Shown: in pieces, positions 36,510 through 45,373 of the stretch
How positions within the stretch are numbered: the first letter of the stretch is position 1
How the letters are laid out: each line of letters opens with the position of its first letter
NCBI GenBank assembly: GCA_002747325.1
Contig: PDOZ01000027.1
Coordinates: 1-64,000 of the forward strand
Source: Rhodobacterales bacterium
GTDB taxonomy: Bacteria; Pseudomonadota; Alphaproteobacteria; Rhodobacterales; Rhodobacteraceae
Length of the DNA stretch: 64,000 nucleotides
Reading direction: 5' to 3'
Program-made: the position numbers and the translations under genes
Notes under the pieces: generated by a model
Database searches by the model: none
Told to the model about the DNA's origin: nothing
The model's input: the letters and a program-made list of their open reading frames with translations, nothing else

Positions 36510-38126
36510 ATGGGCTGGATGCAGGACGAAACCGGATTGGAGAAAAACGCCGCGAATTATGTGCCGCTCACGCCCTTGAGCCACCTGATCCGCGCCGCGC
36601 AGCATTTCCCGGACAGAACCGCCATCGTCGACGGCGCCCGCCGCTTCACCTACCTTGAGTATTACCGCCGCGCCAGCCGCCTCGCCTCCGCCCTGGTGCA
36701 GGCGGGCGTCAAGCCCGGCGACGTGGTGGCGACCATCCTGCCCAACATTCTGGCGCAGGCGGAAGCGCATTTCGGCGTGCCCGCCACCGGCGCCATCCTG
36801 AACACGATCAACATCCGGCTCGACGTTGACACCATCGCCTATATTCTCGGCCACGGCGAAGCGAAGGTGGTGCTGGTGGACACGGCGTTCATCGAACTGG
36901 CGGAAGCGGCGCTGGCGCGGATGGAGGGCGAAACGCCGCTTGTGGTCGAGGTCTGCGACCCCGGCTCCGGCCTGACGGCCAGCGGGCGGCACCCGGAATA
37001 CGAGGACTTCATCACCAACGGCGACCCGGAGTTCGAATGGCACCTGCCGGAGGACGAATGGGAGAGCCTCGCGCTGAACTACACCTCCGGCACCACCGGG
37101 CGGCCCAAGGGCGTGGTCTATTCCCATCGCGGCGCCTATCTGCACACGATGGGCCTGTCGCTCGATTGGGGGCTGAGCCGCGACACGGTTTATCTGTCCA
37201 TCGTGCCAATGTTTCACTGCAACAACTGGGTGCATACCTGGTCAATCCCGGCGGTCGGGGGCAAGATGATCTGCTGCCGCGACATCACGCCGAAAGCGAT
37301 TTATGACGCCATTGCCGATGAGGGCGTGACCCATTTTGGCGGCGCGCCGATCGTGCTGAACATGATCCTCAACGCCCCGGACACGGACCGGCGCGAGTTT
37401 GATCATCTGGTGAAGGTCTACACCGCCGGTGCCCCGCCCCCCGCCGCCATTCTCGCCGGCATCGAGCCGCTGGGCTTTCAGGTCACGCAGGCCTACGGGC
37501 TGACCGAGACCTATGGCCATGTGGTGACCTGCGAGTGGCGCGACGAATGGGCCGATCTGCCGGACGAGGAGCGCTTCCGGCGCAAAGCCCGCACCGGCAT
37601 TTCGCAGGTGATGATGGATCATGTCACGGTGATGGACGAAGAGATGCGGCAGGTGCCGATGGACAGCGCCACGGTCGGCGAGATCATGGCGCGCGGCAAT
37701 GTGGTAATGAAGGGCTATCTGAAGAACCCGGAGGCCACGGCGCAAGCCTTCGAGGGCGGGTATTTCCACACCGGCGACATCGCCTATCAGCACCCGGACG
37801 GCTATATCAAGATCACCGACCGCTCAAAGGACATCATCATTTCCGGCGGCGAGAACGTGTCGTCGGTGGAGGTCGAAAGCGCGTTGATGCACCACCCGGC
37901 GGTATCGCTCTGCGCCGTGGTGGCGCGGCCGGACGACAAATGGGGCGAGGTGCCCTGCGCTTTTGTCGAGTTGAAAGAGGACGCGGAGGTCACGGAAGCG
38001 GAACTGATCGCCTTCGCCCGCGAACGCCTCGCCGGGTTCAAGACGCCGAAAGCGGTGATTTTCCAGGAATTGCCCAAAACCTCGACCGGCAAGATCCAGA
38101 AATTCGAGCTGCGCAAACAATTCTGA
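36510..38126 (+). CDS. Fatty-acyl-CoA ligase (AMP-forming, medium/long chain type)
   Basis: 538 residues from the ATG at 36510 with GGGAGG six bases upstream. ANL superfamily: LNYTSGTTGRPKGVVYSHRG (AMP-binding), QAYGLTETYG, HTGDIAYQHPDGYIKITDRSKDIIISGGENVSS and the lysine region PKTSTGKIQKFELRK. It activates a fatty or similar carboxylic acid to acyl-CoA. The overall pattern resembles the AlkK/DmdB-like group, and members of that group in marine Rhodobacterales include methylmercaptopropionate-CoA ligases. Distinguishing these needs comparison with characterised proteins. Confidence 0.9.
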   Translation: MGWMQDETGLEKNAANYVPLTPLSHLIRAAQHFPDRTAIVDGARRFTYLEYYRRASRLASALVQAGVKPGDVVATILPNILAQAEAHFGVPATGAILNTINIRLDVDTIAYILGHGEAKVVLVDTAFIELAEAALARMEGETPLVVEVCDPGSGLTASGRHPEYEDFITNGDPEFEWHLPEDEWESLALNYTSGTTGRPKGVVYSHRGAYLHTMGLSLDWGLSRDTVYLSIVPMFHCNNWVHTWSIPAVGGKMICCRDITPKAIYDAIADEGVTHFGGAPIVLNMILNAPDTDRREFDHLVKVYTAGAPPPAAILAGIEPLGFQVTQAYGLTETYGHVVTCEWRDEWADLPDEERFRRKARTGISQVMMDHVTVMDEEMRQVPMDSATVGEIMARGNVVMKGYLKNPEATAQAFEGGYFHTGDIAYQHPDGYIKITDRSKDIIISGGENVSSVEVESALMHHPAVSLCAVVARPDDKWGEVPCAFVELKEDAEVTEAELIAFARERLAGFKTPKAVIFQELPKTSTGKIQKFELRKQF

Positions 38127-38199
38127 GGCGTAGCCCCGCCCCGCTTGTCGCTTTCTCCGCTACGCGCTACCCTATGGGCGGGGAACGGAAAGGCAGGGC

Positions 38200-39222
38200 A
38201 TGACGGCGCTTAAAGAGTTTGACCGGCTGGAAGCGGCCGGGTTGTGGCGGGCGCAGGACGGTGCGCAGCGGCAGAATGTGGTTGTGTCGCTGGGCGATGC
38301 GACCCTGACCATCTGTGACATGGCGGACCGGCCTTTGACGGCGTGGTCCCTGCCGGCGGTGGTGCGGCTCAATCCCGGCGAGCGCCCGGCGGTTTTTGCG
38401 CCTTCAGATGCGGCGGGTGAGGCGGAAAGCCTTGAAATTGAAGATGAAATCATGGTCGATGCGGTGGAAAAGCTGCGCCGGGCCATTGAGCGGCGCCGCC
38501 CGCATCGCGGCCGGTTGCGGCTCTGGCTGACGGGGGCGGTGCTGGTCGGTGCGCTGGGGCTCGGCGTCTTCTGGCTGCCCGGCGCGTTGCAGCGCTACAC
38601 CCTCTCGGTGCTGCCCGATGTGACGCGGGCGGAGATCGGGGCGCAGCTTCTGGACCGGCTGCGCCGGGTGACCGGGCAGCCTTGCGAAGACCCGGCGGGG
38701 CAGCGGGCGCTGGCGGCGCTGCACGCGCGGGTGTTGCCGGAGGTGTCGGGACGGGCCGTGATCCTCTCGGCAGGGATCGCACAGGCGGCACATCTGCCCG
38801 GCGGCATCGTGTTGCTCAACCGCGCCGTGCTGGAAGATTTCGAGGAACCGGACGTGGCGGCGGGGTTTTTGCTGGCGGAAGACGCACGGGCACAGGCGCG
38901 TGACCCGGTCGCACAACTGCTTGAATTCACGGGGATTTCCGGCACATTTCGCTTGCTGACCACCGGCCATCTGCCGGGCGCGACACTGGACAGCTATACC
39001 GAAACCCTGCTGACCGCCGCGCCGGTACCGCTCTCCGACGCCGCGCTGCTGGCACGGTTCAAAGCGGCGGGGATTCGGTCTACGCCCTACGCCTATGCGC
39101 TGGATATGACCGGCGAAACCACGCTCGGCCTAATCGAAGCGGACCCGGTGCCGCTGGCGCGGGCGGAGCCGTTATTGCCGGATGCCGATTGGGTGCGGTT
39201 GCAGGGGATTTGCGGGGAGTAG
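38200..39222 (+). CDS. Single-span membrane protein resembling an M48 peptidase without its zinc motif
   Basis: 340 residues. A cytoplasmic N-terminal region with CDMADRPLTAWSLPAVVRLNPGE (about 39-61) precedes a transmembrane segment at about 107-127. The periplasmic part contains HLPGGIVLLNRAVLE (198-212), like the xLPGGxIxVxxGLL strand of M48 metallopeptidases, followed by DVAAGFLLAEDARAQARDP, where M48 enzymes carry ...LAHExAHxxxRH. The HExxH histidines are absent. I infer a non-catalytic M48 relative. AGGCAGGG precedes the ATG. A terminator follows the gene. Confidence 0.6.
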   Translation: MTALKEFDRLEAAGLWRAQDGAQRQNVVVSLGDATLTICDMADRPLTAWSLPAVVRLNPGERPAVFAPSDAAGEAESLEIEDEIMVDAVEKLRRAIERRRPHRGRLRLWLTGAVLVGALGLGVFWLPGALQRYTLSVLPDVTRAEIGAQLLDRLRRVTGQPCEDPAGQRALAALHARVLPEVSGRAVILSAGIAQAAHLPGGIVLLNRAVLEDFEEPDVAAGFLLAEDARAQARDPVAQLLEFTGISGTFRLLTTGHLPGATLDSYTETLLTAAPVPLSDAALLARFKAAGIRSTPYAYALDMTGETTLGLIEADPVPLARAEPLLPDADWVRLQGICGE

Positions 39223-39241
39223 GCCGCTTGTTGCAGGCTCG

Positions 39242-39270
39242 GTGTTGTGAGTATTTTTACTAAGAAGAAG
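39242..39270 (+). repeat. Dispersed motif, copy 2 (extended 29-base form)
   Basis: GTGTTGT followed by GAGTATTTTTACTAAGAAG and a final AAG (core 39249-39270). With the copy at 62273-62301 (complement) it shares 28 of 29 bases, while the other two copies share only the 22-base core. It lies between a stop codon and a strong terminator hairpin. Confidence 0.85.
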
Positions 39271-39273
39271 AGG

Positions 39274-39306
39274 AAACCCCGCTCCGGGATGGGAACGGGG
39301 TTTTTT
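39274..39306 (+). terminator. Intrinsic terminator after the M48-like gene
   Basis: The stem AAACCCCG/CGGGGTTT with a 14-base loop is followed by a T run (301-306 of the same kilobase). It sits 50 bp after the stop, directly behind the dispersed motif, and may also end the convergent SPOR gene. Confidence 0.8.
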
Positions 39307-39323
39307 CTTGGATTTTCCGCGTG

Positions 39324-40556
39324 TTACCGGCGGCGGGCGAAGGCGTCTGAGAAGCCGCCGGAGCGCGCCCGGTTGAGGGCGTTTTGCAGGGCGGACGCGG
39401 AGTTGAACGGCCCGGCGAGGACCACTTTCAGCCCGGAGCGCGTGGTTGCGACGCGGCCCGGCAGGCCGAGCGCGGCGAGGCGCTGTGCGGCGGCTTTCGC
39501 GTTGCCGGGTTGTCCGAAGGCGCCGACCTGAACGTAACCGGAGCGGGGCGTTGCTGCCGGGGCGCTGCGCGTGGCAACGGCGCTGGCAGGCACGGCGGAC
39601 AGGCCGCGCGGCGTTGGCGGGTTCACCTCGCGCATCGGCACTTCACCGATGGTCAGGTGTTGGCCCATCGCGGCGTTGCCGGCCGGGGTTTGCGGCCCGC
39701 GATTCGGGTTCAGCCGACCGTCCCGCCAGGCGGGGCGATAGCCATCCGGCACCGTTACCGGGCGCGGCGCAATCGTTGGCTGCGCCGGAGGTTTGCCGCC
39801 GATAAACACGCGGTTTGAACTCGGGGAACGGACCGGCGCGCTTGGCGAACTCGGACGGGTCAGAACGCCGCCATAGCCGAAGCCAACATGGGAGGGCGTC
39901 CGACCGCCGATGACCACGCGGCCCGAGCCAGTCGTTGCACGCGGGGCCGGGGCGGTGGCTGCAGGCGCAATCGGCGCGACCTCTGCCGAGCGGATGGCGG
40001 GCGCCGGGTTGACCACGACGCGCGTCGTCGCATCGCCCATGCGCACCAGATAGCGCGTTGTGCTGGGGCGGCAATCGAGGCTGACCGTTTGGGCGCCGAT
40101 GCGCACGCGGGCGCTGCTCTCACCTGCCGGGCAAGTCACATTCAGCGTGCGGATGACCGCAGGCGCTGCGGGTGCCGCCGGAGCGGTTGTTGGCAGCGGG
40201 TTGGGCGCAAGCAACGAAGCCGCAGGCGCCGTGACCGGAACAGGCGTTGGCGCCGGCAAATCTGGCAACGGTGCCGGTTTCGCGACGGGCCGTCCGCCGG
40301 TGACTTTCATCGTCGGCGTCAGTCCGCAAATCACGCTCTTGCGATTTCCCGACAGACGCGGCACCCAATTGGCCGCATTGCCGATATTGGCCCGCACATA
40401 GGCGCAGCCGCGACTATCGACCCAGACATCGCCGGTGTAAGAAGATGGTGGCAACTCCTTCGGCGTTGCCGCCTGTGCCAATGAATACGCATTGGCCGAA
40501 TTGGCCAAGCCAGTGAGCGCAATAGCAGCCGCGCCAAGTGTTTTAATCAGCTTCAT
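39324..40556 (-). CDS. Secreted SPOR-domain protein
   Basis: 410 residues from the ATG at 40556. A signal peptide (MKLIKTLGAAAIALTGLANSANA) is cut near residue 23. The mature N-terminal part has four cysteines at RGCAYVRANIG, SVICGL, VTCPAGE and DCRPS, which could pair in the periplasm. A long alanine/proline-rich linker follows, and a C-terminal SPOR domain (about 338-408; YVQVGAFGQPGNAKAAAQRLAALG). SPOR domains bind peptidoglycan lacking stem peptides at the division septum. A hairpin just before the start codon could hide the ribosome site. Confidence 0.88.
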   Translation of the reverse strand: MKLIKTLGAAAIALTGLANSANAYSLAQAATPKELPPSSYTGDVWVDSRGCAYVRANIGNAANWVPRLSGNRKSVICGLTPTMKVTGGRPVAKPAPLPDLPAPTPVPVTAPAASLLAPNPLPTTAPAAPAAPAVIRTLNVTCPAGESSARVRIGAQTVSLDCRPSTTRYLVRMGDATTRVVVNPAPAIRSAEVAPIAPAATAPAPRATTGSGRVVIGGRTPSHVGFGYGGVLTRPSSPSAPVRSPSSNRVFIGGKPPAQPTIAPRPVTVPDGYRPAWRDGRLNPNRGPQTPAGNAAMGQHLTIGEVPMREVNPPTPRGLSAVPASAVATRSAPAATPRSGYVQVGAFGQPGNAKAAAQRLAALGLPGRVATTRSGLKVVLAGPFNSASALQNALNRARSGGFSDAFARRR

Positions 40557-40559
40557 TCC

Positions 40560-40590
40560 GTGCCCCCACACAAAAAGAAAGTGGGAGCAC
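40560..40590 (-). promoter_or_regulatory. 5'-leader hairpin overlapping the Shine-Dalgarno of the SPOR gene
   Basis: On the minus strand GTGCTCCCAC and GTGGGGGCAC pair over 9 of 10 positions with an 11-base U-rich loop. Only GGA separates the stem from the ATG. The best ribosome-binding stretch (GGGGG) lies in the 3' arm, so folding would block translation. Confidence 0.5.
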
Positions 40591-40643
40591 CTTGGCGCAT
40601 TTCGGCAAATCTGTCTAGGAAAAAATCGGCATGTGCTTGAAAG

Positions 40644-40665
40644 GGCACCAAAATTCATTGGTGCC
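40644..40665 (-). terminator. Hairpin downstream of upp
   Basis: A perfect 8-bp stem GGCACCAA/TTGGTGCC with a 6-base loop, 29 bases after the upp stop. The tail is only weakly U-rich (CTTTCAAG), so termination strength is uncertain. Confidence 0.5.
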
Positions 40666-40693
40666 AATCGTTGAATGCCGCCATAAACCGCCC

Positions 40694-41326
40694 CTATTTG
40701 GTACCGAACATCCGGTCGCCCGCATCGCCCAGACCGGGCAGGATATAGCCGTTCTCGTTGAGCTTTTCGTCCAGCGCGGCGGTGATGATCGGCACGTCCG
40801 GGTGCGCCTCCTGCATCCGCTCAACCCCTTCCGGCGCGGCCAGCAGGCAAAGGAACCGGATGTTTTTCGCCCCCGCTTCCTTCAGCTTGTCGATGGCGGC
40901 GACCGAGGAATTGCCCGTGGCCAGCATCGGGTCCACCGCGATCACCAGGCGGTCCTCCAGCTCAGAAGGCACCTTGAAATAATACTCCACGGGCTTCAGG
41001 GTTTTTTCATCGCGATACAGGCCGACAAAGCCGACGCGCGCCGAGGGGATCAGTTCCAGCACCCCGTCGAGCAGCCCGTTGCCCGCGCGCAAGATCGAGA
41101 TCAGCGCCAGTTTCTTACCCGCCAGAATCGGCGCGTCCATCGGCTGAATCGGGGTTTCGATCCGCTTCGTGGTCATCTCCAGCTCGCGCGTGACCTCATA
41201 GGCCAGCAGCACGGAAATCTCGCGCAGCAACTTGCGGAATTCGCCGGTTGAAACGTGTTTCTGGCGCATCAGGGTCAGCTTATGCTGCACCAGCGGGTGA
41301 TCGACGATGGTCAGGTGTTCATACAT
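40694..41326 (-). CDS. upp: Uracil phosphoribosyltransferase
   Basis: 210 residues from the ATG at 41326, with GAGG nine bases upstream. It makes UMP from uracil and PRPP. The PRPP loop appears as [11 protein letters not shown], and the uracil-binding C-terminus reads [17 protein letters not shown]. Last gene of the cdd-deoB-add-upp cluster, ten bases after add, so it recovers the uracil released by pyrimidine nucleoside breakdown. Confidence 0.97.
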   Translation of the reverse strand: MYEHLTIVDHPLVQHKLTLMRQKHVSTGEFRKLLREISVLLAYEVTRELEMTTKRIETPIQPMDAPILAGKKLALISILRAGNGLLDGVLELIPSARVGFVGLYRDEKTLKPVEYYFKVPSELEDRLVIAVDPMLATGNSSVAAIDKLKEAGAKNIRFLCLLAAPEGVERMQEAHPDVPIITAALDEKLNENGYILPGLGDAGDRMFGTK

Positions 41327-41336
41327 CCGGTTTTCC

Positions 41337-42317
41337 TCAACTTGCCAGCCGTTTGGCGATGGTGGCGCGGGTATCCGAGTCGCAAAAGGCGGCGTCCAGC
41401 GCGGTCTTGTCGATAATATCAAACTCGGCCGCGGTCCAACCAAAAATCTCGATCAGTTTTTCGTATTCTCGGGTCATGTCGGTATGGAAAAACGGCGGAT
41501 CGTCGGTGGAAACCGTGAGTTTCACCCCGTTTTTGCGCAGGATTTCAATGGGATGCGCCTCCCAGCCCGCAACCGCCCCCAGCGCTACGTTCGAGCCGGG
41601 GCAGACCTCCAGCACGGTGCCACGCTGAGACAATTCGCGCATCAGGTCGGGGTCTTGTGCGGCGCCGATCCCGTGGCCCACCCGGCTCACCCCAAGCGCC
41701 AGCGCCGCGCGCACCTCGTCCGCCCCGCGCCATTCGCCCGCATGCGCTGTCAGGCCAAGCTCCGCCTCGCGCGCCATGTCAAAAGCATAGGCGAAATCGG
41801 CCAGTTCGTGCGCGTTCTCGTCGCCCGCAATGCCGAAGCCGGTGATGAACCGGCCCGCCGTTTCCTGCGCACAGCGGGCGGTTTCGCGCGCCCCTTCCGG
41901 GCCGAAATGGCGGATGATGGTGACGCAGCCGCGCAGGGTGATGCCGTGTTGCGCCTCGGCCCGCGCCGCCCCCTCTTCCATCGCCGCCAGATAGTCGCGC
42001 CACGCCGCCACGTCCCGCCCGCCGCAAAAGTCCGGCGACAGGAAGCTCTCGACATAAACCACCCCATGCGCCGCCGCGTCTGACAGCACCGCTTCCGTCA
42101 AATCGGCGTAATCCTCAGGCGACTTGAACGGCGCGGTCGCGGCCTCGTACGTGGCGAGAAACTCACCGAAATTTCCGTATTGGTAATGGCCACCGGCGTC
42201 AAATATCGGCCCAAGCTCCAGCCCCTTGCGCGCCGCCACCCGGCGCACATATTCCGGGCTGGCCGCGCCCTCAAGATGGTGGTGCAGCTCGATTTTCTTG
42301 CGGTCTTGTAACGTCAC
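41337..42317 (-). CDS. add: Adenosine deaminase
   Basis: 326 residues from a GTG at 42317 that overlaps the deoB stop (GTGA). Metal-dependent amidohydrolase: HHHLEGA (HxH metal site), the catalytic [17 protein letters not shown], and the last metal ligand in STDDPPFF. It converts adenosine or deoxyadenosine to inosine forms, feeding purine salvage together with phosphopentomutase. Closely related adenine or aminofutalosine deaminases cannot be fully excluded, but the operon favours nucleoside catabolism. Confidence 0.9.
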   Translation of the reverse strand: MTLQDRKKIELHHHLEGAASPEYVRRVAARKGLELGPIFDAGGHYQYGNFGEFLATYEAATAPFKSPEDYADLTEAVLSDAAAHGVVYVESFLSPDFCGGRDVAAWRDYLAAMEEGAARAEAQHGITLRGCVTIIRHFGPEGARETARCAQETAGRFITGFGIAGDENAHELADFAYAFDMAREAELGLTAHAGEWRGADEVRAALALGVSRVGHGIGAAQDPDLMRELSQRGTVLEVCPGSNVALGAVAGWEAHPIEILRKNGVKLTVSTDDPPFFHTDMTREYEKLIEIFGWTAAEFDIIDKTALDAAFCDSDTRATIAKRLAS

Positions 42318-43522
42318 AGAAAGCTCTTCCCCGCACCGCGCTCCGAGAGCCCCAGATGCTGCGCCACCGAAGCGCCGATGTCGGAATACGCCACCTGCCC
42401 CACCGGCTTTGCGCCCAGCCCGTAGCCGATGACCGGCACCCGCTCGCGGGTGTGATCCGTGCCGCTCCAGGTCGGGTCGTTGCCGTGATCGGCGGTGATG
42501 ATCATAAGGTCATCCGGCCCCATTTTGGCGAACAGTTCCGGCAGACGGGCGTCAAACCATTCGAGATGCCGGGCATAGCCCGCAACGTCGCGGCGGTGGC
42601 CGTATTTGGAGTCAAATTCGACGAAATTGGCAAAGACCAGATCGCCTGCGCCCGCGCTGTCCGCCCGCTCCAGCAGGCAGTCGAAAAGCTGGTCGTCGGT
42701 GCCTTTGCACAGGGTATCCACCCCGCGATGGGCAAAAATATCGCCAATCTTTCCAATAGCATGCACCTTGCGCCCGACATCATGCGCCCAGTCGAGCAGG
42801 GTCGGCTTCGGCGGCTCCAGCGCAAAATCGCGCCGGTTCACGGTGCGCGAAAATCCCTCTTCGGCGCTGCCGATAAACGGCCGGGCAATCACGCGCCCCA
42901 CCCGCCTTTCATGCAGCATCGGCGCCACGGCCCGGCACATATCCAACAGCCGTTCCAGCCCGAAATGCTCCTCATGCGCCGCGATCTGCACCACGCTGTC
43001 GGCGGAGGTGTAAACGATGGGCTTGCCGGTGGCGATATGCTCTGCCCCAAGCTCTTCGAGAACCACCGTGCCGGAAGCGTGTTTGAGGCCCAAAAGCCCG
43101 GTCCCCGCCGCCTTTTCCAGCGCCGCGATCAGGTCCGGCGGGAAGGCCGGGTCTTCGTCCGGGAAATAGGTCCAGTCGAACGGCACCGGCAGGCCTGCAA
43201 TTTCCCAATGCCCCGAGGGCGTATCCTTGCCGCGCGACACTTCCGTTGCCGCGCCCCAAAGCCCGGTCGGCGCCGCGCCCAGACCCTCCGCCTCCGCCCC
43301 CGAGGCCAGTTTCAGTGCCGCGCCCAGCCCCATCGCATCCATGTTGGGCACCGAAAGCGGTCCGCTGCGCCCCTCATCGGCCTCGCCGCGCGCGCAAGCC
43401 TGCGCGATATGGCCGACCGTGTTGGCCCCCGTATCCGGGCGATCTTCGTTGAAAAACGTATCCGCATCCGGCGCGCCGCCGATGCCAACCGAATCGATTA
43501 CAAGCAGGAATGCACGGGCCAT
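42314..43522 (-). CDS. deoB: Phosphopentomutase
   Basis: 402 residues, alkaline-phosphatase superfamily. It interconverts (deoxy)ribose 1- and 5-phosphates released by nucleoside phosphorolysis. The metal-binding N-terminus [15 protein letters not shown] and C-terminal [27 protein letters not shown] are complete. It starts one base after the cdd stop and overlaps add. No nucleoside phosphorylase gene lies in the window, so its substrate supply must come from elsewhere. Confidence 0.97.
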   Translation of the reverse strand: MARAFLLVIDSVGIGGAPDADTFFNEDRPDTGANTVGHIAQACARGEADEGRSGPLSVPNMDAMGLGAALKLASGAEAEGLGAAPTGLWGAATEVSRGKDTPSGHWEIAGLPVPFDWTYFPDEDPAFPPDLIAALEKAAGTGLLGLKHASGTVVLEELGAEHIATGKPIVYTSADSVVQIAAHEEHFGLERLLDMCRAVAPMLHERRVGRVIARPFIGSAEEGFSRTVNRRDFALEPPKPTLLDWAHDVGRKVHAIGKIGDIFAHRGVDTLCKGTDDQLFDCLLERADSAGAGDLVFANFVEFDSKYGHRRDVAGYARHLEWFDARLPELFAKMGPDDLMIITADHGNDPTWSGTDHTRERVPVIGYGLGAKPVGQVAYSDIGASVAQHLGLSERGAGKSFL

Positions 43523-43523
43523 A

Positions 43524-43913
43524 TCAGCTCTCCATCTGTGCCTTGGCGAAGGCCTCGGGTAAGAGGTCTTCGATCTTCATTTCCAGCGTCGCCCCCGCCA
43601 TGTTGTGCATGCTGACCACAACGCCTTTCGGGGCAAATTCCGCGATTTTCTGCCGGCACCCGCCGCAAGGGCTGACCGGCGCGGGCGCGTCGCCAATGAC
43701 CGCAATTGCCGCAATCTCACGCGCCCCCGCCGCCACCATCGCCGCAATGGCCCCGGCCTCGGCACAGGTGCCCTCCGGGTAGGCCGCGTTTTCGACGTTA
43801 CAGCCGCTGAACACCTGCCCGTCCGGTGTGATCAGGGCCGCACCGACCTTGAAATTGGAATAGGGCGCATGGGCATTTTCCCGCACCTTTTTCGCCGCAT
43901 CTAACAGGGACAT
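43524..43913 (-). CDS. cdd: Cytidine deaminase
   Basis: 129 residues from the ATG at 43913 with GAGG eight bases upstream. Short tetrameric type. The zinc site is formed by the cysteines in TCAEAGAI and PCGGC, with the catalytic glutamate in CAE. It deaminates cytidine and deoxycytidine to the uridine forms. First gene of cdd-deoB-add-upp. Confidence 0.96.
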   Translation of the reverse strand: MSLLDAAKKVRENAHAPYSNFKVGAALITPDGQVFSGCNVENAAYPEGTCAEAGAIAAMVAAGAREIAAIAVIGDAPAPVSPCGGCRQKIAEFAPKGVVVSMHNMAGATLEMKIEDLLPEAFAKAQMES

Positions 43914-43988
43914 TTGCGCCTCGCGATGTTTTACCAGTTGGTTGAGACTAGCCCGAGCGAACTGCAAAGAAAAGCCAGTATTGCTGCC

Positions 43989-44996
43989 CTAGAACCCCTG
44001 CCCCGCCGCCTCTGGTGCGGGCGCGAAATCCACTACCACATCGTCGGCGCGCCATTCGAGAATGCCGCTGGCCCGTGGTGCAGGAGTTGCGGGAGTTACG
44101 GGGGGCGCAACGGGTTCCGCCTCCGGCTCGGGCTCCGCGACGGTTTCCGGTTCCGGTTCCGGTTCGGCCTCCGGCTCGGCGGCGGGCGCTTCCTCCGCCT
44201 CCTCCGACAAAAGCTCCCGCAGCACCAGCGCATCCCCCTCAATCCCGTAGCGCTTGCGGCAAGCTTCAAAACTATACAGCCCGCAAGCCGTCCCCTCCAG
44301 ATCGAGCGTCAACCCCTCCGCACCGACCTCATAACCGCGCAAAATCTCAGTAAAAAGAGGCACATAGACCTCCCCGCGCGCCAGATACCCGCCAACGCGA
44401 CACCCCCCGGCGGTGCAATGCAGGCTCGGGCGGCGCGAACAAACGGCAGCGGCGTAGTCAATCACGATATCGCGCACCCCGTCGCCATCAAGATCGTCAT
44501 AGCGCACAAAGCCCGGCTCCATGCCAATCTCCCCGCCGAGCGCCGCGCAATCGCGGGTGATCTCGGCCAACACCTTGCGCCCCGGATCGGTAAGCGGAAT
44601 GGCGGCGCGCGGACAGGTCGCGAGGGCGCGGGAAATGGCGCGGTTAGAGCCGGTCAGCCGGAAGTCGCGCGGCTCCTGATCGGGCGCCGTCAGCCGCAGG
44701 CGGTTGCCATATCGCAAGGCGCGGATCAGCCCGGCATCGAGGTCTGGATCAAACAGCGCCCGCCCATTTTCAAGGCGCAACACCCCTGCGGCACGACCAT
44801 CCACCGCCAGCGAAACCTCCCCCTCCGCCCCGGCGACTTCAAAGCCCAGCGGCGCGCCAATGCAGCCAAATCCAAGGCATATCTCCCCCGCGCAAACCTC
44901 CGCCCGAACCCGCTCTCCCTCTTCCACCACCCCCCAGCCCTGCGCCATGACGGGCAGAGCCAAAAGGGTCAGGAACATGGCCAGAAAAGAACGCAT
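43989..44996 (-). CDS. Secreted protein of unknown function with a calcium-loop-like motif
   Basis: 335 residues from the ATG at 44996 with GGAGGT four bases upstream. A signal peptide is present (about residues 1-19, ending PVMAQ). Several cysteine pairs follow. YDDLDGDGVRDIVIDYA near residue 165 has the DxDxDG pattern of FG-GAP/EF-hand-type calcium loops. A low-complexity Glu-Pro-Ala stretch lies near residues 270-300. I do not recognise the family. It is next to, but not clearly part of, the nucleoside operon; the gap to the cdd start is 75 bp. Confidence 0.75.
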   Translation of the reverse strand: MRSFLAMFLTLLALPVMAQGWGVVEEGERVRAEVCAGEICLGFGCIGAPLGFEVAGAEGEVSLAVDGRAAGVLRLENGRALFDPDLDAGLIRALRYGNRLRLTAPDQEPRDFRLTGSNRAISRALATCPRAAIPLTDPGRKVLAEITRDCAALGGEIGMEPGFVRYDDLDGDGVRDIVIDYAAAVCSRRPSLHCTAGGCRVGGYLARGEVYVPLFTEILRGYEVGAEGLTLDLEGTACGLYSFEACRKRYGIEGDALVLRELLSEEAEEAPAAEPEAEPEPEPETVAEPEPEAEPVAPPVTPATPAPRASGILEWRADDVVVDFAPAPEAAGQGF

Positions 44997-45373
44997 CAAA
45001 CCTCCGTCCGCAGCGTGATTCTACGCCCCGGCGCCTTGTTTCTACTCCTTTTTTATAAGGAAAGCCAAAAACTGCGTTGCTGGTAACGGATTGTAAAGGA
45101 ATCGGGGATAGAAAGAGGACGGAAGTGTTGAAAAAGGAAGCGTCCGTTGCACGATTGGCTTCATATTTGCGCAGAGTTGCTCTGGCTGACCTGCATGGCG
45201 CTGCCCGCTGCGCTTTTCTGGCGCGCCGGAGCCGCATTGCCCGCCCCGCGCCCCCGAAACGGCACCAAATGGCGGGCCGCGCCGCTCACTTGGCGCATCT
45301 CCCCCAATCCCCGTCATTGCAGAGCGCCCCCGTTTCGCTCTAACCTGTCCGCGATACCGAGGAGGAGACCGGC
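44997..45373. other. Gene-free stretch between the secreted protein and prpE
   Basis: 377 bases with no convincing gene. It holds the divergent promoter region of the two flanking genes. A short AT-rich segment lies around 45040-45110, and a GAGGAGGAG ribosome site sits just before prpE. A hydrophobic 76-codon reading frame (45147-45377, TTG start) overlaps the prpE start but is judged unlikely. Confidence 0.6.
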
